Virus record (IMG/VR): IMGVR_UViG_3300042731_007346
Span: 1 to 48,183 of that record
DNA from: a virus
DNA: 48,183 nucleotides
Strand: one strand, 5' to 3'
The translations under genes were made by a program, and so were the position numbers. Every line of letters starts with the position of its first letter. The stretch's first letter is position 1. The notes beneath the pieces are model-generated. The model was not told the origin of the DNA. It worked only from the letters and a program-made list of their open reading frames with translations, and ran no database searches. Shown here piece by piece: positions 23,878 through 31,570 of this stretch.

Positions 23878-23896
23878 TTTTTTAGGGAGCGCCCCC
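23878..23896. repeat. TTTTTTAGGGAGCGCCCCC motif, also found at 46,405
   Basis: The 19 bases here recur at 46,405-46,424 with one inserted A. Both copies lie in leftward transcription units headed by the same operator promoter. GC-rich within AT-rich surroundings. Here it sits between two minus-strand genes, just ahead of the SD of the gene starting at 23866, and can form a short hairpin. Confidence 0.6.
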
Positions 23897-23904
23897 CCAA
23901 ATTT

Positions 23905-24069
23905 TTAAATTTTTTTATAATCATATTCGATTCCACTCTTTATCATTTGCTCATTCATTTTTTTAGCTTTTTTTAAACATTCTACACAAAACCAGGCATG
24001 TCCAAAAATTGTATAATATAAAGTACAATCTTTATTCTTTTTTTTGCAGCATTCGCATTTTGTTTTCAT
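23905..24069 (-). CDS. Small zinc-ribbon protein
   Basis: 54 aa. CECC (5-8), C15 and FCVEC (27-31) give a likely zinc ribbon. Starts inside the end of the preceding leftward gene. Not recognised; maybe a small DNA-binding or host-takeover protein. Confidence 0.55.
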   Translation of the reverse strand: MKTKCECCKKKNKDCTLYYTIFGHAWFCVECLKKAKKMNEQMIKSGIEYDYKKI

Positions 24070-24223
24070 AATAATTTAATCCTTTTTTTATTGCTTCTTT
24101 ATATCTTCCATAAGAAATATTCCCTTCTATATAAAGTTCAATAACTTTTTTAGTAACTTTCCCTTCTTCTGCACAAATAGAAGTTATTATTCTTAATCTA
24201 TCTTGCTTGGTTAATTTTTTCAT
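24032..24223 (-). CDS. Hypothetical basic protein, possible HTH
   Basis: 63 aa from ATG 24223; a GTG at 24238 is less likely. KVTKKVIELYIEGNISYGRYKEAIKKG resembles a helix-turn-helix pair, and the protein is basic, so a DNA-binding regulator is plausible. Begins right after the stop of the upstream leftward gene. Not assigned to a family. Confidence 0.55.
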   Translation of the reverse strand: MKKLTKQDRLRIITSICAEEGKVTKKVIELYIEGNISYGRYKEAIKKGLNYYENKMRMLQKKE

Positions 24224-24224
24224 A

Positions 24225-24401
24225 TTATAAATTATCACAAAATTTATTAAAATCTTTTTCGGACATTCTGCTACCTAACTCTGCTAGAACATAATCAAAA
24301 GAAAGATCTGTTCCTTCTCTATAATCATACATTAAATCAATTACTATCTTTTGGAGCATTTCTGTTGATTGTTTTTTTATAGTTTTAATAATTTCGTTCA
24401 T
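24225..24401 (-). CDS. Hypothetical protein, first gene of leftward operon L1
   Basis: 58 aa, mostly helical and acidic, not recognised. ATG at 24401 with SD GGGGAG, which immediately follows a small leader hairpin. First gene under the operator promoter at 24444-24472. Confidence 0.55.
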   Translation of the reverse strand: MNEIIKTIKKQSTEMLQKIVIDLMYDYREGTDLSFDYVLAELGSRMSEKDFNKFCDNL

Positions 24402-24412
24402 AATTTCTCCCC

Positions 24413-24422
24413 GGCCGAAGCC
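24413..24422 (-). promoter_or_regulatory. Leader hairpin next to SD (copy L1)
   Basis: On the minus strand GGC-TTCG-GCC forms a UUCG-capped hairpin directly against the SD GGGGAG. The matching leader at 46,715-46,726 has GGCC-TTCT-GGCC at the same place, so pairing is kept while sequence differs. Confidence 0.5.
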
Positions 24423-24443
24423 TTAAATAATTTGTTATACTCA

Positions 24444-24472
24444 AATATAACACTATATATGTGTGTTGTCAA
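24444..24472 (-). promoter_or_regulatory. Leftward operator promoter L1
   Basis: Minus strand TTGACA (24472-24467), 17-bp spacer, TATATT (24449-24444). The spacer carries the AACAC-N9-GTGTT dyad. Nearly the same sequence as the promoters at 25061 (plus) and 46775 (minus), differing by a few bases. A dyad between -35 and -10 is a classic repressor site. Confidence 0.7.
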
Positions 24473-24490
24473 GTACTTTTTTTATTTTTA

Positions 24491-24520
24491 TTGACTTTTT
24501 TTCACTTTCTTCTATATAAT
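24491..24520 (+). promoter_or_regulatory. Divergent rightward promoter, leaderless geometry
   Basis: TTGACT (24491-24496), 18-bp spacer, TATAAT (24515-24520). ATG begins 8 bases after the -10 ends. Its -35 lies 18 bases from that of L1 on the other strand, so the two promoters stand back to back. Confidence 0.65.
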
Positions 24521-24527
24521 ACAATAA

Positions 24528-24698
24528 ATGTGTCATATTAATTGCAAATACGAAAATTATAACGGTGATTGTAGAAAACCATATAATAAACCATGTCCTG
24601 ATATTCCCTTCCTATGTTTAAAATGCGATAAAGAAATTTTTGAATATGAATTAATAGAAAATAAATGTCCTCATTGCGGTTATGAATATGGGAAATAA
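24528..24698 (+). CDS. Small zinc-ribbon protein
   Basis: 56 aa with eight cysteines, including LKC, KCPHCGYEYG at the end (a classic zinc-ribbon half) and FLCLKC. ATG 24528 has no SD but lies where the promoter at 24491 would start RNA. Overlaps the VRR-NUC gene that follows, so the two may work together on DNA. Confidence 0.65.
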   Translation: MCHINCKYENYNGDCRKPYNKPCPDIPFLCLKCDKEIFEYELIENKCPHCGYEYGK

Positions 24699-25032
24699 AG
24701 AAAGAGATATAATAAATAATCGATTATTAAATTTAAAAGAAAATGAAAGATTATTTAGAATTAATTCTGGTATGGGATGGTCTGGTAAAATACAAAAAAA
24801 GGGTAAATATACAATTATAGAAAATGCCTTTCCCCTTCATGCGGCACCTGAAGGTTGGCCGGATCTTTGCGGATGGACAGAGGTAGAAATTACCCCGGAT
24901 ATGATCGGGGAAAAAATAGCAATATTTACAGCAGAAGAAATAAAAGCAACAGGGCAACTTTCAAAAAAACAAAAAATTTTTAGAGACATAATCCAAAAAA
25001 TGGGTGGTATTTTTCGAATAATAAAAAATTAA
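24688..25032 (+). CDS. VRR-NUC domain nuclease
   Basis: 114 aa. Small VRR-NUC (PD-(D/E)XK) proteins cut branched DNA. GWPDLCGW supplies the catalytic D, IAIFTAEEIKATG the E-x-K, and QLSKKQKIFRDIIQKMGGIFRI matches the conserved closing region (xQxxFxxxVxxxGG). About the usual size of phage stand-alone VRR-NUC proteins. Starts at 24682 or 24688 inside the preceding gene. Confidence 0.85.
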   Translation: MGNKERDIINNRLLNLKENERLFRINSGMGWSGKIQKKGKYTIIENAFPLHAAPEGWPDLCGWTEVEITPDMIGEKIAIFTAEEIKATGQLSKKQKIFRDIIQKMGGIFRIIKN

Positions 25033-25060
25033 ATTTTTTTTAGAAAACTTTGTTTTTTAC

Positions 25061-25089
25061 TTGACAACACACCAATATAGTGTTATATT
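25061..25089 (+). promoter_or_regulatory. Rightward operator promoter R
   Basis: TTGACA (25061-25066), 17-bp spacer, TATATT (25084-25089). AACAC (25066-25070) and GTGTT (25080-25084) form the shared dyad. Bases 25061-25108 are identical over 48 bp to the reverse complement of 46728-46775. Drives four small genes. Confidence 0.75.
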
Positions 25090-25126
25090 TAAGTAACAAA
25101 TTAAGAAAGTCTAAAGGGAGGAAATT

Positions 25127-25303
25127 ATGAATAAAATTATTAAAAAAAGAATTTTTAAAATAGATGGATTAAAATATAGACTTTATTACCAGGATTGCGA
25201 AGAAAGTCAATCAGCTATCCGCAAGATAGATCTTGCTGTTGAAGTATATAACGCAGTTAAAAGAGCAATCAGGGATTCAGAAAATATTTTGAAAGGAAAA
25301 TAA
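25127..25303 (+). CDS. Hypothetical protein
   Basis: 58 aa, basic, not recognised. SD AGGGAGG at about 25,115. First gene behind promoter R, so probably early and regulated together with the leftward operons. Confidence 0.55.
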   Translation: MNKIIKKRIFKIDGLKYRLYYQDCEESQSAIRKIDLAVEVYNAVKRAIRDSENILKGK

Positions 25304-25305
25304 TT

Positions 25306-25455
25306 ATGGTAAAAATAAAAATAGAATGTGTGGGTTGTGGACATATAGAATATGTTGGTATAGAACAAAGAGATCAGCCGTTCTGTCCTAAATGGTTTAT
25401 GCCTATGATGGCAACTTCTGTTATAGCAAAAACAAAGGAAGATCAGGAGAAATAA
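25306..25455 (+). CDS. Small cysteine-containing protein
   Basis: 49 aa. CVGCGH at 8-13 and FCPKW at 26-30 suggest a half zinc ribbon with a missing fourth ligand. SD AAAGGAAAA in the previous gene. Not recognised. Confidence 0.5.
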   Translation: MVKIKIECVGCGHIEYVGIEQRDQPFCPKWFMPMMATSVIAKTKEDQEK

Positions 25456-25459
25456 CATT

Positions 25460-25612
25460 ATGATAGACAATAGACTATTAGAAGCTTTCAGAATGTTTAC
25501 AGATGATGAACTTATTCTTTTATATGGTGCTTTAGAAAATAAATGTTTTTGTAATATTTCTGAAGATTTACTTCATAATTTATATAAAATTATGAATGAG
25601 AGAGGTCTCTAA
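25460..25612 (+). CDS. Hypothetical protein
   Basis: 50 aa, helical, acidic. SD CAGGAGA. Stop overlaps the next start (TAATG). Not recognised. Confidence 0.5.
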   Translation: MIDNRLLEAFRMFTDDELILLYGALENKCFCNISEDLLHNLYKIMNERGL

Positions 25613-25758
25613 TGCCAAAAGTAAAACAAATAGGAAAATTTGAGTATAAATATGAATGTGAGTGTGGCAAAGAAATTACATTTTATACCGATGATCCTAA
25701 GATAACACAAGTAAAAAAATGTTTTAATTGCCAACATAAAATTAAGGAGAAAATTTAA
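25612..25758 (+). CDS. Small zinc-ribbon protein
   Basis: 48 aa. CECGK (16-20) and CFNCQHK (37-43) form a CxC...CxxC zinc ribbon. Last gene of the operon from promoter R. Function unknown. Confidence 0.55.
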   Translation: MPKVKQIGKFEYKYECECGKEITFYTDDPKITQVKKCFNCQHKIKEKI

Positions 25759-25775
25759 TATTTAAATTTTTATAC

Positions 25776-25803
25776 TTGACTTTTAAAAAATTTTAAGTAA
25801 ATT
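25776..25803 (+). promoter_or_regulatory. Promoter of the lipoprotein moron
   Basis: TTGACT (25776-25781), 16-bp spacer, TAAATT (25798-25803), followed by SD AAGGAGG at about 25,809. With the terminator after the gene this makes an independent unit. Confidence 0.5.
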
Positions 25804-25822
25804 TTAAAAAGGAGGACAAAAC

Positions 25823-27013
25823 ATGAAAAAAATAATTAAAATTTTATTAATGATATTTCTAACATTTAATTTTTACTGTGGAGGAAGTGATACTGCTGAT
25901 AATAATGACGATAATACAGTAATTATTACAAATCCTGACGCAGATAATCCAGTAGAGGTAGTTGGTCCGGTTCCACCTGCAGAATTTGGAACTGTAAAGG
26001 TAGTTTTCTATACATCAGAATCAACCAAATTTTACGATGGAAATACTATCTGGGAGTGGAAAACTGGAAATATCAAAAAAGCAACAAACAGAATTTATAC
26101 ATCAGGGAATGTTATCTATAAACTTGACGAAAGAGGCGAAACTATTGCAAGTAGAAATCTTATAATTGAACCTGATGCAGTTGCAATTAATCCTGAATAT
26201 ATTGCATCCAGGGGAGAAATTCAGGAAGAGATTAATTTAGGTGAATCTGATATCTGGATTATAGAACATATTCTCCCTCAAGAAGCTTACGATATGGGAG
26301 CTCTTTATAAAGATTATACAAAAATATATTTAAATAGTATAGAACAGGGTAATTGGTTTGATAATCAGTATTTTTGCGAAAAAATAGTAGTATTAAATGA
26401 CGATATTTGGGGACAAATTACAACAGGTGCCTGGAAACATTTGAACGGCAGTAAAACAAATATTAGAATTGTAGTTGAAAACGGCTTTGCTATATGGGAT
26501 TATAATTCAAGTGCACATACTGCAATTATCAATAATATTGCAGTAAGTTGGACAACAAATTTTTTAAATGGTGCTAATCATTGGCTAAAATCGGGTGATA
26601 CTTGGTATAGTCAAAATGGTTACACCTGGGACGGAACTACACTAGTAGAAAATGGCTCAACAATGCTGAATTGGAGAATGCGTCCATACGATACCGGATA
26701 TTCTGAAGGAGTTGTTATTATCCCCGCTGGAACTCGCTATGAAAATGGAGAAGATGTATTATACTGGATTGAGTGTAATTCTGGACATGTAATTAGATAT
26801 GTTCCAAGCGTCGACCAATATCAATTATCAATTCGTCTTTATACAGGAGATGGTTATAGATCAACAGGTTTAGCTTTGCAGCAAACATTAAGCCCCGTAA
26901 TTGCAAATGATTATTTATATTTTATTTACGATGCAAACACATATAGATATAGTTTTATAACTGGATTAACATCTCATTTTACGGAAGGAGTTTCTGAAAT
27001 TTGGGAATTTTAA
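25823..27013 (+). CDS. Lipoprotein with own promoter and terminator (moron)
   Basis: 396 aa. MKK start, hydrophobic 4-17, then FNFYCGG with the likely lipidated Cys at about residue 19; Y before the Cys is not allowed in the enterobacterial lipobox and is unusual even for the looser spirochaete type. A low-complexity Asp/Asn linker (about 22-45) follows. The rest is rich in W-x-W and Y-x-W turns (TIWEWKTG, TGAWKHLNG, DTWYSQNGYTWDG), suggesting a repeated beta-propeller. Own promoter and terminator and opposite direction to the tail genes mark it as a moron: a lysogenic-conversion-type or superinfection-exclusion surface protein. Confidence 0.7.
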   Translation: MKKIIKILLMIFLTFNFYCGGSDTADNNDDNTVIITNPDADNPVEVVGPVPPAEFGTVKVVFYTSESTKFYDGNTIWEWKTGNIKKATNRIYTSGNVIYKLDERGETIASRNLIIEPDAVAINPEYIASRGEIQEEINLGESDIWIIEHILPQEAYDMGALYKDYTKIYLNSIEQGNWFDNQYFCEKIVVLNDDIWGQITTGAWKHLNGSKTNIRIVVENGFAIWDYNSSAHTAIINNIAVSWTTNFLNGANHWLKSGDTWYSQNGYTWDGTTLVENGSTMLNWRMRPYDTGYSEGVVIIPAGTRYENGEDVLYWIECNSGHVIRYVPSVDQYQLSIRLYTGDGYRSTGLALQQTLSPVIANDYLYFIYDANTYRYSFITGLTSHFTEGVSEIWEF

Positions 27014-27017
27014 TTTT

Positions 27018-27044
27018 AAGCCCCTAATTATAGGGGCTTTTTTT
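27018..27044 (+). terminator. Rho-independent terminator after lipoprotein gene
   Basis: AAGCCCC (27018-27024), 8-base loop, GGGGCTT (27033-27039), then a T run to 27044. The minus-strand late operon ends at the same spot with a weaker T tract, so it may stop both. Confidence 0.85.
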
Positions 27045-27858
27045 ATGAATAAATTAAATTTATCTTTTCTGTTTCCTCTAATAACCATGCTTGAGCTTTC
27101 TTTAACGCTGCATTATCCCCCTGTATCTCTAATTCATTTTTCATTTGGCCGGCTCTAACAATTGCCCCTTGAATACGCAGATCTTTTTCTTTTTCTTTTT
27201 CTACTGCTGATAAATTTTCTATTCTTTCAGTTTCTAATTGTTCAGTTATTTCCATTTTTTGTTCTTCAGTAAGATTTTTTTCCTCAATAGAATTTTCAGG
27301 TTTTTCTATTCCTAGAATATCTATAATTGTCTTTTCCCATTTTTCATTTTTATTCCAGAAAATTTTCCCTCTATTATCAATAATTTTTTCTTTTTTTTTG
27401 GTCACGACTGCACCTGCCTGTGTAGCTTCAATCATCAAATTTTTAATAATCTCGGCCTCTTCATCATTTATAAAAAAATCTGTAGGAGGTAAATCAAAAT
27501 ATATTGCATTTTCAATTAACATTTCTTTATATTTATTATCTAATTCTTTCGCAAGAGGATAAAGTTGTTGCTCCTGTAATTCAACAATTTGTTTTTTCCT
27601 GAATTTACATTCTTCAAAAAATTTTGTTTGATCTGCTTTAGTTTTTGCAGTTTTGCAATTTTCTTTTGCCTGCAATGCTTGCTGTGCATATAGTTCCATC
27701 TGTTTTTTTACTTTTTCGATGTTTTTAAAAACTTCAATATCTTTAATTTTTTCATTTACAATTTTTTTTGTTGCTTCAGGATCGATGAACCCACCAGCAT
27801 CGCCAATCCCGATTATTACATCATATCCATCTATATTTTTTGTTTTAATTATTTGCAT
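27043..27858 (-). CDS. Hypothetical tail-fibre-associated coiled-coil protein
   Basis: 271 aa. Short beta-like start (IIKTKNIDGYDVIIGIGDAGGF), then mainly charged helices with coiled-coil character. Last gene of the late operon, 10 bases after the collar fibre, where fibre chaperones or fibre-assembly proteins usually lie. No known assembly-family motif seen. Confidence 0.55.
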   Translation of the reverse strand: MQIIKTKNIDGYDVIIGIGDAGGFIDPEATKKIVNEKIKDIEVFKNIEKVKKQMELYAQQALQAKENCKTAKTKADQTKFFEECKFRKKQIVELQEQQLYPLAKELDNKYKEMLIENAIYFDLPPTDFFINDEEAEIIKNLMIEATQAGAVVTKKKEKIIDNRGKIFWNKNEKWEKTIIDILGIEKPENSIEEKNLTEEQKMEITEQLETERIENLSAVEKEKEKDLRIQGAIVRAGQMKNELEIQGDNAALKKAQAWLLEETEKINLIYS

Positions 27859-27868
27859 TTTTTTCTCC

Positions 27869-28636
27869 TTAATATGTTATTGCAAAATTTGTACCGATTG
27901 TACTATCTCTTGTATTTGTTCCTATACGGGGTGTTCCATTTGTTCCATCTGTTACAATGTTATATGCAGCGTCTAACCCAGAATAGGTATTTCCGTTTGA
28001 ATCTCCTCCTCTCGGATAAGAATTTACTCCATCCAAATTCTTCATGCGGACTTTATGATAATGCCCTTGTCCTTGATCTTCCTGCATTTCCCCAAGTTCT
28101 ACAGGACCCACTTTTGTACGACCGTTTACAGTTGCATCTCCAATATTTTTTAATGATAAACCCCTTGTGTCGGGCAATACAAGATATGTTCCTGATGTAC
28201 TCCTGGTTGTTCCCCCTGCATCGGATGTTTTGTAAAAAGCTGGTGCTGTTGCATTGTTTGCATCTCCGCAATAAACAGCTGCTGACAAAAGAGGATATGA
28301 TGAAATTAAAATTACTTGTCCTTGCAATAATAAAACTCTATCTCCGTTTGCAATTGGAGTTCCACTTTTCCAGTATGTTACACCGATACCTGGACCAATT
28401 GCGTATCCCCGTGCCAGAGCCTGTAAAAATTGTGCGGTATCTGGTGCTTCTGTAACTCCGTCAGGGGTTAGACCTGCATAATCCATTAAGGCCTGAGCTC
28501 TGCCCCAAATATCATTTATTAATAATTCAACAAATTCAGTTCCGTCTCCCGCTCCAGGCGCGGTTACATTTACAGCTTTTGTATCTGGAAAACTTGCTCC
28601 ATCTGTATTAATAAAACTCGCTAAATAATCTATCAT
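27869..28636 (-). CDS. Tail fibre/collar protein
   Basis: 255 aa from ATG 28636 (SD GGAGGAAA); the frame opens at 28684 but that overlaps the gp48-like gene. LVLPDTRGLSLKN is the phage tail-collar motif. The C-terminus has the Gly/Asn/Thr-rich tip TDGTNGTPRIGTNT, typical of receptor-binding collar fibres. Short for a fibre, so perhaps the distal tip. A near-copy of this tip segment is found in the protease gene at 42.7 kb. Confidence 0.75.
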   Translation of the reverse strand: MIDYLASFINTDGASFPDTKAVNVTAPGAGDGTEFVELLINDIWGRAQALMDYAGLTPDGVTEAPDTAQFLQALARGYAIGPGIGVTYWKSGTPIANGDRVLLLQGQVILISSYPLLSAAVYCGDANNATAPAFYKTSDAGGTTRSTSGTYLVLPDTRGLSLKNIGDATVNGRTKVGPVELGEMQEDQGQGHYHKVRMKNLDGVNSYPRGGDSNGNTYSGLDAAYNIVTDGTNGTPRIGTNTRDSTIGTNFAITY

Positions 28637-28653
28637 TTTATTTCCTCCAAAAA

Positions 28654-29457
28654 TTAAACATAAACTATAACTAACCCAGCCCAAGAAAAAAGTGGTTTAT
28701 ATTGCAAAATTAGCCTTCTAAATTCTGCTCTTCTTTGTATAGGAATCGGAGCAATATCTATATCTGTCAATTCATCTGTTATAGGATCACGGGTAGCCTC
28801 TCCTCCGACAAAAAATATTAATGGCCAATATCCAGCAATTCCCGGTATTTCATATTCAATCGGAATTAATGTAATACTATCATATTGTCCTGCTAGAGAA
28901 TTTGGCTCTCCACATTGTGCTAATAATTCATCACATAAAATTGTATAATTCGGAAGCTGATTAAATATTTCTCCATTAACCAGTAATTCTCCCCCCACTC
29001 TTCCGCAATACGCTTCCAATTCCCCGCATTGTGGATCGTTCCCGCCTGGCAATAAATCTTCACAAGTCATTTGAAATGCCTGATCTAAAAATATAGCCGG
29101 ATCCACTGCCGGAGAATTGGCATGTACATAAACATCAAATCCTGCTTCCCTTAATTTTTGTTCTAAAATTTCATAAGTTGGCAATTTGTTTTTTTTGAAC
29201 ATTATTGAGGCTAATCTTTCTCTACATTCCTGTTCGGTACTACCTGATACAGGAATTACTGCATACTCTTTTTCAAGATCGCTTAGAATCGAAGTTCTAT
29301 AAGGATTACGTAAATTCCTTAATTTATCCAGATCATTTTTTATAACCTCAGAATTTTCGGCAATTCCTTCAAAAAGCAAATCATAATCATCGTCGCTGGC
29401 TGGTTCCCAGAAACTCCCTTCCGGCAAAAGTGCATTTAAAACATCTCTACTAAGCAT
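28654..29457 (-). CDS. Baseplate protein, gp48/YmfQ-like (DUF2313)
   Basis: 267 aa. LPEGSFWEPASDDDYDLLFEGIAE and LEKEYAVIPVSGSTEQECRERL match the DUF2313 N-terminal domain, which links baseplate J to the fibres. Usual members are about 200 aa; here an insert with five cysteines lies about 130-190. Starts at the stop of baseplate J. Confidence 0.75.
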   Translation of the reverse strand: MLSRDVLNALLPEGSFWEPASDDDYDLLFEGIAENSEVIKNDLDKLRNLRNPYRTSILSDLEKEYAVIPVSGSTEQECRERLASIMFKKNKLPTYEILEQKLREAGFDVYVHANSPAVDPAIFLDQAFQMTCEDLLPGGNDPQCGELEAYCGRVGGELLVNGEIFNQLPNYTILCDELLAQCGEPNSLAGQYDSITLIPIEYEIPGIAGYWPLIFFVGGEATRDPITDELTDIDIAPIPIQRRAEFRRLILQYKPLFSWAGLVIVYV

Positions 29458-30623
29458 TAATAGGTAATTCCTCCTAATTTAAACAATTCTCCCTGAAGGG
29501 CCGTATATAACGGTATTGCTACCCCAACAACAAGCCCAAAAGTCACGGTTTGTGCAGTCGCTCCATAAGATTTTAAAACATCTTGAAGAACTTCTGAGAT
29601 TGAAACATTTGTTATTGAATCGTTCCTTTCTTGCGGAATATCAACCCCATCCACATATGGAACAATATTTCTTAAATATAAATCCATAGCGTCTTCAATA
29701 TCAGCCTTGCAAGCTGATTCTTGGGCAGCAGAAACCGTTAAATTATTAATATCCAGAAAAACTGAAGTTCTAATAATTGGTTCCACCCAGAGAGTTGCAT
29801 CCGTAAGACCTAATACGGATCTGCTTTCCCCCGTAATCTGATCTGTATTAATTGCATCCCTAACATTATCCAGCAACGAAGTAGGCGCAATCCCGTCAGC
29901 ATCAATTGTTGTTGTCGCTTCTACATATATAGTTCTATCCCCCGGATAACTTGTTCCGGTTGGACGACCAGAATATGCAAAAGCTCTCCTGCATCCGGTA
30001 ACTGCTTCTGCCCAAATTTTATGATCAGTCGGATTGGCTCCTCCGGTAACTGCCCGTTGTGCAAAAATTACCCGTGGTCTATAATCTGCATCTGTTTCTT
30101 TATCTACACCAAGCGTGAGAGTATCGGTAACAGTTGCAACTGTATCAACACCGGATATTTGAGCAGAAATAAAAAGCTCCTCTCCATTATCAAGATTTCC
30201 GTCTGTTCCTGATTCTACACAACGCAAAGATAAAGTCGCAACGCCTGCAACTGAAACAACATCTGCTTCTGTTTTATATCTGATTCCACTTGAATCACTT
30301 GTAAATTCTGTTTGTGCTGGGATCGTTATGCCTGTTGTAGCACTTATTTCAGCTTCCAGAACTGCAACAACGGCTTGTTTTCGAGGAGTTGATTCATTGT
30401 CTCCTATAACATCCAGACCTTCGTTCGTTGCCGTAATTGCCAAATTTTGCAAAACTGCATCAGCTGCAAATTTATATAATCCTGAATCCTGACCTGCTTC
30501 AGACATCGCAAGAACTTTTAAGAACGATTTTTCATTATCAGGAGCATCCTGACCAATATTTCCTTCAAGCCTTGATAAATGTGCCTGATATAATTGATCT
30601 GTCGTAGGAATTGGATATGCCAT
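29457..30623 (-). CDS. Baseplate J-like protein (wedge)
   Basis: 388 aa. Opens MAYPIPTTDQLYQAHLSRLEG and has the ATNEGLDVIG...PRK and TDADYRPRVIFAQRAVTGGANPTDHKIWAEAV signature of Baseplate_J (Mu gp47). Forms the baseplate wedge around the spike. Correct place between gp46 and gp48-like genes. Confidence 0.9.
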   Translation of the reverse strand: MAYPIPTTDQLYQAHLSRLEGNIGQDAPDNEKSFLKVLAMSEAGQDSGLYKFAADAVLQNLAITATNEGLDVIGDNESTPRKQAVVAVLEAEISATTGITIPAQTEFTSDSSGIRYKTEADVVSVAGVATLSLRCVESGTDGNLDNGEELFISAQISGVDTVATVTDTLTLGVDKETDADYRPRVIFAQRAVTGGANPTDHKIWAEAVTGCRRAFAYSGRPTGTSYPGDRTIYVEATTTIDADGIAPTSLLDNVRDAINTDQITGESRSVLGLTDATLWVEPIIRTSVFLDINNLTVSAAQESACKADIEDAMDLYLRNIVPYVDGVDIPQERNDSITNVSISEVLQDVLKSYGATAQTVTFGLVVGVAIPLYTALQGELFKLGGITY

Positions 30624-31076
30624 TTATAACCTCTCACTTGCCGGATTAAGTGCCTGCATAATCCAACGAATCCCATTTTTTTGTAACAAAAATTCTGCTG
30701 CTGTTCCTGAAGGTGGCGTAATTAAAATTTTAGTTTTTAAATTATTTAAATTTGGATTTGTTACTGTTATATCAATTTTACTCGCAAGATTTGTGTCTTT
30801 CATCCATTTTAAAGCGAGCGTTGCATCGTCTGTAGTTTCATTAATAGTTTTTATATCAATTATAGTCCGTTGTCTTTCAAAATTAGAACCAATTTTTTGA
30901 CTTTCTTTTCTCATTAAAGAATTTCCCCACCAGCCTGGTTTTGTAAAAAGAGATATCAAAACAGAATTGTGCACTCCTTGATCCATGATAGGCTGACCTC
31001 CCTTGAACGTCATAGACGCTCCATTTTCTGTCAATTTAACAGCCGGATCCCCTTGAAATCTATTTTTTCTTATCAT
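30624..31076 (-). CDS. Baseplate protein GP46-like
   Basis: 150 aa. GGQPIMDQGVHNSVLISLFTK and PGWWGN match the phage GP46 family of Mu-like baseplates, a likely inner wedge component. ATGA overlap with the spike gene. Confidence 0.82.
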   Translation of the reverse strand: MIRKNRFQGDPAVKLTENGASMTFKGGQPIMDQGVHNSVLISLFTKPGWWGNSLMRKESQKIGSNFERQRTIIDIKTINETTDDATLALKWMKDTNLASKIDITVTNPNLNNLKTKILITPPSGTAAEFLLQKNGIRWIMQALNPASERL

Positions 31077-31570
31077 GAAGTTTTTACCTCATCAATTTTT
31101 GCTAAACTTAAATCTAAGGTCAGAGTCCCAGCTGATCCTGATCCATCATCTTTTGTTGCTAAGGCTGCATTTATAGCAGTTACAAGAGTCTGTAACGCTG
31201 TATTTAATTCTGACCATCTAACCGCATTATCAGCATTCCCATTTAATTCAATTTCTCCTGCACTATTCAATTTTAATCTTGCTAATTTTGTTGTAACCGG
31301 ATTGTCTGTACTATATATTTCTTTCTCCCCTGGATCTGTTTCCGGTTCTAAATTATCCGTTGTTTCAATCCCAATTTGCGAACTTTCTTCTGCATCTGCT
31401 ACAAATACACGACTCCCGATTGCAGGATTATAATCCTCCCCGGATCCTGGCATTAATTCAACTGTTCTTATATCATCCTCTAACATTTCGACCTGCAATA
31501 AAATTCTATTTTTATCGCCATCTTTATTTTTTGCGATTGAATGCCCTTTTATAATTCCTATTCCAGCCAC
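31073..31570 (-). CDS. Baseplate spike/assembly protein, gp45/gpV-like
   Basis: 165 aa. An N-terminal OB-like domain (ILLQVEMLEDDIRTVELMPGSGEDYNPAIGSRVFVA) is followed by a short beta-helix segment (LARLKLNSAGEIELNG) and a terminal helix. Matches Mu gp45-type spikes that pierce the outer membrane. Short, and lacks a visible HxH iron motif. Confidence 0.75.
   Translation of the reverse strand: MAGIGIIKGHSIAKNKDGDKNRILLQVEMLEDDIRTVELMPGSGEDYNPAIGSRVFVADAEESSQIGIETTDNLEPETDPGEKEIYSTDNPVTTKLARLKLNSAGEIELNGNADNAVRWSELNTALQTLVTAINAALATKDDGSGSAGTLTLDLSLAKIDEVKTS

Noticed and set aside
27869-28636. Diversity-generating retroelement acting on the collar fibre
   Set aside because: No reverse transcriptase gene and no adenine-biased template/variable repeat pair seen; the shared segment with the protease is not of that type.
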